Source: Lactobacillus sp.
GTDB lineage: Bacteria; Bacillota; Bacilli; Lactobacillales; Lactobacillaceae
Direction of reading: 5' to 3'
Assembly: GCA_003482405.1 (NCBI GenBank)
Contig: DMZB01000085.1
Location: 1 to 5,241, forward strand
DNA length: 5,241 bases
The notes below the pieces were generated by a model that was given only the letters and a program-made list of their open reading frames with translations, had not been told where the DNA came from and did not search any database. How positions within the stretch are numbered: the stretch's first letter is position 1; every line of letters begins with the position of its first letter. Positions 1-5,128 of the stretch are shown piece after piece. A program made the translations under genes and the position numbers.

Positions 1-40
1 CGATCCATGTGTAATATCATACGCCAAAAAGTTTTGCTTT

Positions 41-46
41 TATAAT
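41..46 (+). promoter_or_regulatory. Possible -10 box of the tRNA-like gene
   Basis: A consensus TATAAT lies here, which would start transcription near 53, about 22 nt before the tRNA-like 5' end. No convincing -35 box is seen 16-18 bp upstream. A second candidate, TATGAT at 52-57, also lacks a good -35. This region is AT-rich, so a chance match is possible. Confidence 0.35.
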
Positions 47-74
47 AACATTATGATAAATTATTAACTGTTAT

Positions 75-161
75 GGAGAGTTACCCAAGCCTGGTTGAAG
101 GGAAATGTTCTTCGGAATGTTAGGTCACTCGTGGCGCGGAGGTTCAAATCCTTCACTCTCC
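75..161 (+). tRNA. Class II (Ser-type) tRNA-like RNA with no anticodon
   Basis: The acceptor stem is a perfect 7 bp (75-81 with 155-161). T8-A9 follows, then a D arm (CCC 84-86 with GGG 100-102) whose loop keeps the G-G pair (93-94). A long variable arm (GTCA 124-127 with TGGC 132-135, loop CTCG) and a T arm (138-142 with 150-154, loop TTCAAAT) complete a serine-type class II fold. The anticodon arm is abnormal: 104-110 pairs with 115-121 over 7 bp, including two G-T wobbles, and is closed by the tetraloop C(TTCG)G. Counted as a 5-bp stem it leaves an 8-nt loop instead of 7, with no standard T33-plus-triplet position. CCA is not encoded and the discriminator position is T162. It could be a serine tRNA descendant used outside translation, a structural tRNA mimic, or a decaying tRNA gene. 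The preserved pairing elsewhere and the stable replacement hairpin argue against simple decay. The tRNA-like fold is seen directly; the function is unknown. Confidence 0.8.
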
Positions 162-176
162 TTATTAGTTATACGA

Positions 177-217
177 ACGCATCAAGATGCTTAATTGTAT
201 CTTGGTGCGTTTTTTTG
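177..217 (+). terminator. Rho-independent terminator after the tRNA-like gene
   Basis: A 12-bp stem (177-188 with 199-210, one G-T wobble) encloses a 10-nt loop and is followed directly by seven T. It starts 15 nt after the tRNA-like 3' end, so that RNA is probably transcribed alone. The opposite strand has no T run after the hairpin, so it should serve the + strand mainly. Confidence 0.9.
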
Positions 218-268
218 TTTTAAATCGTTAAGCCTTTCTATCTTAAACGTAAATTCATAAAAAAAGAA

Positions 269-514
269 CTATTTATTGCCATGTTCTTCTAGTTCGATGA
301 ATCGTTCAATGGCAAAGAAAATAAACGTTACGATTAAAACACCAACAATAAGTAATGCTGAGATACTGATCCAGTTAAAGGCAAATGCCAAAATATCATA
401 GGCAAGAAAAAGAGCCAACATGGTTGCCAATGCAATAAGGCAATCGTAAAGCCACTGATAGTGTTTGAGTTTGACTACTGCTTGATGAACTGTGTTTTCA
501 ATAAGAGCTAACAT
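269..514 (-). CDS. Small two-span membrane protein (81 aa), unknown function
   Basis: I do not recognise this family. The protein has an N-terminal amphipathic stretch (residues 1-21), two hydrophobic segments (about 22-46 and 51-69) and a short charged C-terminal tail (ERFIELEEHGNK) of mostly acidic residues. The frame is open up to a GTG at 544. I chose the ATG at 514 because AAGAAGGA (complement of 522-529) sits 7 nt upstream of it, while the GTG has no ribosome binding site. It lies 60 bp downstream of another tiny membrane-protein gene on the same strand, probably in one transcript. It could be a holin-like or envelope-stress protein, but nothing in the sequence decides this. That it is a real gene is fairly sure; any role is not. 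Confidence 0.75.
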   Translation of the reverse strand: MLALIENTVHQAVVKLKHYQWLYDCLIALATMLALFLAYDILAFAFNWISISALLIVGVLIVTFIFFAIERFIELEEHGNK

Positions 515-574
515 TTCTATGTCCTTCTTTCGAGTGTGCCTCACGAATTTTCATTTGATATCAACGATACCGCC

Positions 575-712
575 TTAGCGTAACCGTTCGGTACTCGAAT
601 CGTTTTGCCACACTGTATTAGTTGTGAGGGCCGCAAACATCAATTGAAAAATAATCGTGATTGAAAAGAACATAAGAACGATTTTCATCATGTGCCGACG
701 TTGTTGAGTCAT
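575..712 (-). CDS. Tiny single-span membrane protein (45 aa)
   Basis: This short gene starts with ATG at 712 and ends with TAA at 575-577. AGGGTG lies about 8 nt before the start and can act as a ribosome binding site. The product has a basic N terminus (MTQQRRHMMK), one hydrophobic segment (about residues 11-30, IVLMFFSITIIFQLMFAALT) and a polar tail (TNTVWQNDSSTERLR), which suggests an N-in single-span membrane peptide. It is followed after 60 bp by an 81-aa membrane protein gene on the same strand. Possible roles are a regulatory membrane microprotein or a toxin-like peptide, but no family is recognised. Support is the ribosome binding site, the membrane-protein layout and the tandem position. 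Confidence 0.6.
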   Translation of the reverse strand: MTQQRRHMMKIVLMFFSITIIFQLMFAALTTNTVWQNDSSTERLR

Positions 713-917
713 ATAAGTTCACCCTGCTTTAAATTGTATTATGGATATTGTTAAATTCCTAATTGCATAAAATAATATCACAAAAGATGAACTTTAAAAA
801 GGCTGAATTAATTTCATGCATGGCGCAAGAAACCATTCAATACGACTTAAACACTTTGATAAAGAATTTGGATCTGCAAAGCGCCTTTCTAAAGTGCACC
901 TGTGTATAAATTATGTT

Positions 918-946
918 TTGAAATTAAATGTCAAAAGGAATATATT
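918..946 (+). promoter_or_regulatory. Sigma-A promoter of the galE remnant
   Basis: TTGAAA (918-923) and TATATT (941-946) are separated by exactly 17 bp, close to the consensus. Transcription would start near 953, about 57 nt before the galE start codon at 1010. The promoter looks intact although the gene is dead. Confidence 0.7.
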
Positions 947-1009
947 AATAAAGCATTTTAGTTTTTGCGGTTAATTTACCATAGTGTAGATATGAGAGGA
1001 ATGTGAGAA

Positions 1010-1690
1010 ATGTCATTATTAGTACTGGGAGGAGCCGGATATATCGGTTCACATATGGTTGATCTACTGGTTGCGAAGGGGGGAACAGGTTATTGTTGTT
1101 GATAACCTCAGCCGTGGACATAAAGCGGCGGTCGCATCGGAGGCTAAATTTTATCTTGGCGATATTCGGGATTCAGATTTATTGGGGAGGATCATCGTCC
1201 AGAATCGCTTTTAATTCCAATCGTGTTGCAAGCGGCGGCTGGGTTGCGCGACCATGTGGATATGTGTGGCAATGACTACGACACTCGGGATGGGTACAAT
1301 GTTCGTGACTATGTTCATGTATTGGATCTCGTCAATGCGCATTATCTTGGCCTTCAATATTTAAGAGATGGTGGCGAAAGTGATACGTTCAATGTTGGCT
1401 CAAAGGTTGGTTTTACTGTTAAAGAAATCGTTGAAGCAGCATGTCGCGTGACGGGTAAACAGATATTGGCAATTGATGCGCCCAGACGTGGTGGAGACTC
1501 TGACACACTAATTGCTGACAGTCAAAAAATTTAGCGTGTGTTAAATTGGAATCCCAAATATACAGATGTAGATACAATTATTAGTACGGCATGGAATTGC
1601 CTGAAAAAGCATCCTGAAAGATATGAAGACGAACATAAGAGTATTTGTTTAGAAGAGTCAAACAATTCCGAAGCCCGCAATTATCTTTAA
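1010..1690 (+). pseudogene. galE: galE pseudogene (UDP-glucose 4-epimerase), frameshifted, deleted and interrupted
   Basis: GalE interconverts UDP-glucose and UDP-galactose in the Leloir pathway, using bound NAD. The start at 1010 has AGGA about 9 nt upstream and encodes the Rossmann motif GGAGYIGSH. A run of six G (1078-1083) adds one base; the epimerase reading (EQVIVVDNLSRGHKA) then continues in another frame to about 1210. There the sequence jumps from the DIRD...QNRF region to LIPIVLQAA at 1211, so more than 100 residues are missing, including the Ser and YxxxK catalytic region. The C-terminal part is clear (NVRDYVHVLDL, FNVGS, RRGGDSDTL) but meets TAG at 1532-1534; without it the frame would run to TAA at 1688. 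An intact family member is about 330 residues. The product cannot be an active epimerase. Confidence 0.93.
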
Positions 1691-1729
1691 AACGCATTGA
1701 ATTTCCGATTCGGGCATTCAATGCGTTTT
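1689..1729. terminator. Bidirectional terminator between galE remnant and the convergent regulator gene
   Basis: A perfect 14-bp inverted repeat (1689-1702 with 1716-1729) encloses a 13-nt loop. It begins with AAAA and ends with TTTT, so both transcripts get a U tract. It overlaps the last bases of the galE stop codon and lies 40 bp beyond the end of the minus-strand regulator gene. Confidence 0.85.
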
Positions 1730-1769
1730 CGTTTGATACTTATTGGATTGTTTTTCATGGAACTGATAT

Positions 1770-2630
1770 TTAAAAGACTGGGATATTAAGCTTTTCCATT
1801 TCTTCAGTTGTGTTTTCTAAAGTTTTTTTGTTGCCTGAGTTGACGGCTAGTCCCCAAGCAACGAGAAGGTAACGTTTGGTTTCATCGGTATCACCATCAA
1901 TTTGCGACAAGGCAGCAGCTAATGTCATATATGCACTTTCTAAATTAAAGGAAGAGTTAATGGAATTTAGAAAGGCAATTAATAATTTGGCGGTAGATAC
2001 GCTGTCATCGTAATTGTCGTGGTAGTAGTAAAACCTAGATAAATTCGCAAGAATAATCGTGTACCACACTGGATCCGTGTATTTCACATCCGAATCTAGC
2101 TTATCTAAAAGTTTCGGTACTTGATCTGCGTAGTATTTTGAACGGTCCTCATTTTCTTTATACGAGTAGACAACCGCTAATTCCATCGCAGCTAACGGCG
2201 CAAAGATTGAATCCTTTTCGTTTAGCAAAATTTTATTGAAACCAAAAATACCTTCGTCGTAATCTTCTTTAAGCCAGACACGAGAGGCAGTTAGAAGGAA
2301 CGTGAGGTGGGAATTGGTGTGTGTATCCTCGGAGGTGAAATCTGAAAACGGCTTAAGAATATCAAGAACGTGCTGATATTGATAGTTCTTGTATTCTTGG
2401 TCCGCTTTTTGCAAACTTTCTTGCAGGTTTTGTGTCGTCGTTTGTAAGACTAGTTGGTTGGGTCTTAAATTCAAACGTAAGGCTAAGGCTTCTAAAATCT
2501 TTCTGGAAGGTTCGAAGGCGTCTTTCTCAATACGGCTAATTGTGCCCTGGGTCGTAATGCCCTTGGCGAGCTCTTTTTGTGTATAGCCGTTTGCGCGTCT
2601 AGCCTTTTTAAAAACGAGTGTGTTGATCAA
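1770..2630 (-). CDS. Rgg-like XRE-HTH/TPR transcription regulator (286 aa)
   Basis: The N terminus (residues 7-60) is an XRE-type helix-turn-helix: the core YTQKELAKGITTQGTISRIE has the usual Q-K-E-L-A and S-R-I-E pattern. The remaining 220 residues are helical with aromatic-rich repeats (YKNYQYQHVLDIL, FYYYHDNYDDSVSTAK) like the TPR domain of Rgg/MutR/PlcR-type regulators. The length of 286 matches that group, whose members often bind a short secreted peptide. The start is TTG at 2630; AAGGTG about 10 nt upstream supports it and no ATG is placed better. A promoter (2719-2747) lies upstream. Known relatives control nearby genes and sometimes themselves. No clear peptide pheromone gene is seen beside it, so peptide binding is inference. 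The target is not known. Confidence 0.85.
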   Translation of the reverse strand: MINTLVFKKARRANGYTQKELAKGITTQGTISRIEKDAFEPSRKILEALALRLNLRPNQLVLQTTTQNLQESLQKADQEYKNYQYQHVLDILKPFSDFTSEDTHTNSHLTFLLTASRVWLKEDYDEGIFGFNKILLNEKDSIFAPLAAMELAVVYSYKENEDRSKYYADQVPKLLDKLDSDVKYTDPVWYTIILANLSRFYYYHDNYDDSVSTAKLLIAFLNSINSSFNLESAYMTLAAALSQIDGDTDETKRYLLVAWGLAVNSGNKKTLENTTEEMEKLNIPVF

Positions 2631-2701
2631 TGTGAATTTTCACCTTTCTTTCGAAAATGATATGTAAGTTGCAAAAAAAAGTAGATATTTATAGTGAAGG
2701 C

Positions 2702-2732
2702 AGTAAAATAATGCGAAAGTAATAATTTTGCG
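2702..2732. repeat. Imperfect tandem repeat over the regulator's -10 region
   Basis: AGTAAAATAATGCG (2702-2715) is followed by AGTAATAATTTTGCG (2718-2732), so two related units lie 16 bp apart. The second contains the -10 box of the Rgg-like gene and the first covers its likely transcription start. This could be a binding site for autoregulation, or chance similarity in AT-rich DNA. Confidence 0.35.
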
Positions 2733-2747
2733 GTTTTTTTACGTCAA
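2719..2747 (-). promoter_or_regulatory. Promoter of the Rgg-like regulator gene
   Basis: Read on the minus strand, TTGACG (complement of 2742-2747) and TATTAC (complement of 2719-2724) are 17 bp apart. Transcription would begin near 2712, giving an 80-nt leader before the TTG start. A second, weaker possibility is TATAAA nearer the gene, which lacks a good -35 box. Confidence 0.5.
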
Positions 2748-2993
2748 AATAATGAACATTGCTGAGATAAAAACGCAATTACGGTGTACTTGAATTCATA
2801 TTTAGACTGTGAAACAGCGAGTTTACAGTTATTATCAGCCGGAGTTCATACAAAATGTAAGTAACTAGTATATTCTCACTCATAGTATGCAAATGCAATT
2901 TTTTAATGCACGAAAAATGTAGCGAATATGTCTGCAGTATTGATAGGTTTTCTTCATTGTCGACCAAAAAAGGGGCTGAAGTAAACCACTTTC
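2748..2993. other. AT-rich intergenic stretch with no supported gene
   Basis: This stretch belongs to a 363-bp gap between two minus-strand regulator genes. Several short open frames exist on the minus strand (for example from ATG codons at 2883 and 2956), but none has a ribosome binding site. No strong terminator follows the TetR gene; only a weak 5-bp hairpin near 2980-2998, with a T run (complement of 2966-2971) somewhat downstream, is visible. Confidence 0.5.
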
Positions 2994-3593
2994 TTACTGA
3001 GAATCGTTATCGTTCAAGTAATCCACAATCGTCATCATCGTACCGCCATGAATCCCTAATAATGTATCCCTGACTTCACTTGCAGAAAGGTCAGTGGATC
3101 CAATCCAATAAAAAATGAAACCTGTGAGTGCTGACGCAAGGTAGTGGTAGTAGAGGTGACTAGTTGGCGTATCTGTCTTTGAGGACAGCCCGATACCGCT
3201 ATGGCTGACACCGTCGTAAATGACGGCCGTAAATTTTTGCTCAAACACGCCGTTGTCACGTCTGATTAAAATTTTGAGGGTCTCTTTTGTTGGTAGGACA
3301 CCGTCGACAATTTGATCAACGTACATTCTCAAAACGGCATCATTCACGTCGGATAACCGCGCCACATTCATGGTGAAGGCGGCACGTAGTGAGGTCAATA
3401 CTTCATTGAGCAGTGCTTCATACAGATCTTCCTTGAAGCCGTAGTGCAAATAAAAAGTATTTCGGCTACAACGCGCCGTTGTGCAGATGTCCTTAACGGT
3501 AATCTGTCGCAACGGCTTTTCTTGTAGCAATTTCAAGAAACTCTGACGCAAGTTGTCTTCTGTTTTGATGTAGCGTAGATCATTTTTGTTCAT
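2994..3593 (-). CDS. TetR/AcrR-family transcription repressor (199 aa)
   Basis: The N-terminal DNA-binding domain is clear: helix 1 (about residues 9-24, TEDNLRQSFLKLLQE), then the helix-turn-helix ITVKDICTTARCSRNTFYLHY (31-51) and the following helix KEDLYEALLNE. The rest is a helical ligand-binding and dimer domain, ending with a pattern (YYHYLASALTGFIFYWIG, then a helix and GIHGG) seen in the DhaS-like group of TetR proteins. The ATG at 3593 has GGGAGGT 4-5 nt upstream. The length of 199 is normal. It is divergent from a nitronate monooxygenase-like gene 137 bp away, the standard layout for a TetR repressor that controls its neighbour and itself. The ligand is unknown. Regulation of the neighbour is inferred from position and from the repeated motifs between the genes. 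Confidence 0.9.
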   Translation of the reverse strand: MNKNDLRYIKTEDNLRQSFLKLLQEKPLRQITVKDICTTARCSRNTFYLHYGFKEDLYEALLNEVLTSLRAAFTMNVARLSDVNDAVLRMYVDQIVDGVLPTKETLKILIRRDNGVFEQKFTAVIYDGVSHSGIGLSSKTDTPTSHLYYHYLASALTGFIFYWIGSTDLSASEVRDTLLGIHGGTMMTIVDYLNDNDSQ

Positions 3594-3628
3594 CGTTACC
3601 TCCCGTTATAGGACATTTGCCCATATAA

Positions 3629-3644
3629 GTGACATTTATTTAAC
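3629..3644 (-). promoter_or_regulatory. Candidate TetR operator, first copy
   Basis: Read on the minus strand this is GTTAAATAAATGTCAC, an element with partial dyad ends (GTTA and TCAC). A related copy in opposite orientation lies at 3697-3714. It sits in the TetR leader or promoter region, where self-repression would act. This is inferred from repetition and position. Confidence 0.4.
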
Positions 3645-3664
3645 GATACACCACACAATAACCA

Positions 3665-3693
3665 TTGAATAGGGGTGTGCAGGCCCATAAAAT
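3665..3693 (+). promoter_or_regulatory. Sigma-A promoter of the flavoprotein gene
   Basis: TTGAAT (3665-3670) and TAAAAT (3688-3693) are separated by exactly 17 bp, a near-consensus promoter. Transcription should start near 3700, just inside the second candidate operator, leaving about 30 nt of leader before the start codon at 3731. Confidence 0.7.
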
Positions 3694-3696
3694 GCA

Positions 3697-3714
3697 GTTA
3701 CATAAATAAATCAC
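3697..3714 (+). promoter_or_regulatory. Candidate TetR operator, second copy
   Basis: GTTACATAAATAAATCAC shares GTTA, AATAAAT and TCAC with the inverted copy at 3629-3644. It covers the predicted transcription start of the flavoprotein gene, so a bound repressor would block RNA polymerase. The centres of the two copies are about 70 bp apart. Confidence 0.45.
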
Positions 3715-3730
3715 AAAAGGAGCATTCAAC

Positions 3731-4738
3731 ATGAACCGAGTCGCAGAGCGATTAAACATTAAATATCCCTTTATTCAGGGGCCGATGTCATGGTTAACTA
3801 ACGCTGAATTCGTTGCCGCTGTCAGTAATGCAGGAGGACTGGGAATTTTAGGGCCAAACGCTGGTCAAACTACGGTGACGAGTGATCCACGAGAAACTGC
3901 AGAACGGATGCGGACCGAAATCAAAAAGGTGCAACAACTCACAGATAAGCCGTTTGGAGTGACATTGATTGGCTCAAACGGTCCTGACAGCTCTGTATTC
4001 ACCTTGAGTATTCTGAAAGTTGTCATCGAAGAACATGTGCCAGTGGCGCTGATCAATACGGTGGGTGCTATGGGCGACGGTAAAGCAGGCATTGAACCAG
4101 ACTTAATCAAACCGCTCAAGGAGCACAACATTAAGATGGTTGTGCGCTCATGGCAGCCGTCCATTGAAGACGCAAAGGCCGTGGAAGCACAGGGCGCCGA
4201 TGTGTACGTGGCGACTGGTTTTGACGAAGGTGGCACGTTGCCCAAGGACGTTTTGGGTTCGTTTTCCATCATCCCGATGATCAGCGATGCGGTGGATATT
4301 CCAGTCATGTTAGCAGGTGGAATCAGTGACGCACGGACAGCGAAGGCAGCCTTTGCATTGGGAGCAGAAGGTGTCTATGTGGGCTCGCGGCTGATCCCGA
4401 CGTTTGAAAATCCGGCGGCACAAGTCACCAAGGACGTGATTGTCCACAGTACGGCAGAAGATCTGAAGCTATTTCGCGTGAATCCTGCTTACTATCGGTC
4501 ATTACCGACTGAACTCAGAAAGCAGCTGGTTAAAAATGATCAAACGCAAAGCGAGGCGGAAGTGCGCCAGTCTAATGCAGCCTTGATGGGCGGCACTAGC
4601 GGCATGCGGATCGGTATGTTGGAAGGTGATTTCGAACATGGCTACGTCTCGGTTGGCACGGGTATCTCTGTGATTCACGAGATTCAGTCTGTGAAAGACG
4701 TCATTGACGAGATGATGGTTGGGAATGAATTTAACTAG
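3731..4738 (+). CDS. Nitronate monooxygenase/FabK-like flavoprotein (335 aa)
   Basis: This is an FMN-binding TIM-barrel protein of the 2-nitropropane dioxygenase family, which includes nitronate monooxygenases and the enoyl-ACP reductase FabK; it would act in the cytoplasm. The family marks are QGPMSWLTNAEFVAAVSNAGGLG (residues 16-38), KPFGVTL (73-79), the phosphate-binding region VMLAGGISD (192-200) and GAEGVYVGSRL (211-221). The start has AAGGAG 9 nt upstream. In most relatives a GxEAGGHxG motif supplies a catalytic His; here the matching segment is GFDEGGTLP (163-171), with Thr169 in the His position. It may therefore catalyse something other than nitronate oxidation. It is transcribed away from the TetR gene from its own promoter. 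The family call is secure; the substrate is not known. Confidence 0.88.
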   Translation: MNRVAERLNIKYPFIQGPMSWLTNAEFVAAVSNAGGLGILGPNAGQTTVTSDPRETAERMRTEIKKVQQLTDKPFGVTLIGSNGPDSSVFTLSILKVVIEEHVPVALINTVGAMGDGKAGIEPDLIKPLKEHNIKMVVRSWQPSIEDAKAVEAQGADVYVATGFDEGGTLPKDVLGSFSIIPMISDAVDIPVMLAGGISDARTAKAAFALGAEGVYVGSRLIPTFENPAAQVTKDVIVHSTAEDLKLFRVNPAYYRSLPTELRKQLVKNDQTQSEAEVRQSNAALMGGTSGMRIGMLEGDFEHGYVSVGTGISVIHEIQSVKDVIDEMMVGNEFN

Positions 4739-4740
4739 AA

Positions 4741-4806
4741 TCAGGTTATGAATGACATAATTTTGCGTTACCTGAGTTTCATTTTAGATGAATGAAGTTC
4801 CTCAGG
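4741..4806 (+). other. Two mutually exclusive hairpins in the flavoprotein 3' region
   Basis: TCAGGT (4741-4746) can pair with ACCTGA (4770-4775). CCTGAG (4771-4776) can instead pair with CTCAGG (4801-4806), extended by TTCATT (4778-4783) with AATGAA (4791-4796). Both use the same CCTGA, so only one can form. Neither is followed by a T run. A role in mRNA 3' stability is possible; chance is also possible. Confidence 0.35.
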
Positions 4807-4834
4807 ATAATGAAATAATTGAGCCTAATAAAAA

Positions 4835-4878
4835 CACACTGACCTCCCAAAGCTTAGGAAGTCAGTGTGCTTGTTTTT
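4835..4878. terminator. Bidirectional terminator between convergent genes
   Basis: A 13-bp stem (4835-4847 with 4857-4869) with one imperfect pair encloses a 9-nt loop. On the minus strand the odd pair becomes a G-U wobble and TTTTT follows, so it should end the 60-aa membrane-protein transcript well. On the + strand CTTGTTTTT follows, so it can also end the flavoprotein transcript. Confidence 0.85.
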
Positions 4879-4882
4879 GGAC

Positions 4883-5065
4883 CTATTTCTGGTGGTCTTC
4901 AGCCCATTTACCATGCCGAACGCTAACAAACATGTACAGAACAAAGGCCAGTGTGGTGAAGCGGGCCAACATGCGGCCGCCCCTACTTCTAGTGTTGAAG
5001 TTATAGCCCCAACCGAAACGACGGGGTGTAAATAAACGGTGATAATCGTGTTTGACTGGTTTCAT
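4883..5065 (-). CDS. Small membrane protein with RRFGWGYNFN motif (60 aa)
   Basis: The protein opens with a basic polar region (MKPVKHDYHRLFTPRRFGWGYNFNTRSR split here only for reading: MKPVKHDYHR, then LFTPRRFGWGYNFN) and has one hydrophobic segment at about residues 33-48 (LARFTTLAFVLYMFVS), then a charged tail (RHGKWAEDHQK). The phrase PRRFGWGYNFN resembles a motif of small bacterial membrane proteins annotated as DUF5808, but I am not sure of that match. The ATG at 5065 has AGGAG 9 nt upstream. The gene starts 63 bp after a VOC-family gene on the same strand and may be cotranscribed with it; a bidirectional terminator follows its stop codon. Its role is unknown. Confidence 0.75.
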   Translation of the reverse strand: MKPVKHDYHRLFTPRRFGWGYNFNTRSRGGRMLARFTTLAFVLYMFVSVRHGKWAEDHQK

Positions 5066-5128
5066 AATGACATTCTCCTCGTATAGTGGGTCATGAACAA
5101 TGAACAGACAATGTTTCTATTATCAATT

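Noticed and set aside
75..161. tRNA-like gene as an integration site for a mobile element
   Set aside because: No copy of its 3' end, integrase or direct repeat is seen elsewhere in this window.
491..558. Short minus-strand frame (18 codons) overlapping the start of the 81-aa gene
   Set aside because: No ribosome binding site; it overlaps the ribosome binding site and start of the better supported gene.
816..974. 52-codon open frame on the + strand upstream of galE (MHGARNHSIR...)
   Set aside because: It has no ribosome binding site, contains the galE promoter and resembles no family I know.
1093..1275. 60-codon frame inside galE
   Set aside because: It is out of frame with the epimerase homology and is a shadow of the broken gene.
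2389..2586. Open frame on the + strand inside the Rgg-like gene
   Set aside because: It is antisense to a clear HTH/TPR gene and has no ribosome binding site.
2779..2967. 62-codon minus-strand frame between the two regulators
   Set aside because: No ribosome binding site, unusual composition and no recognisable domain.
3056..3259. 67-codon minus-strand frame within the TetR gene
   Set aside because: It is an alternative frame of a well-supported TetR coding region.
3865..4308. 147-codon minus-strand frame opposite the flavoprotein gene
   Set aside because: It is antisense to a strongly conserved FMN-binding protein and is low in credible protein features.
4788..5006. 72-codon + strand frame across the terminator
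   Set aside because: It runs through the terminator hairpin and antisense to the 60-aa gene, with no ribosome binding site.
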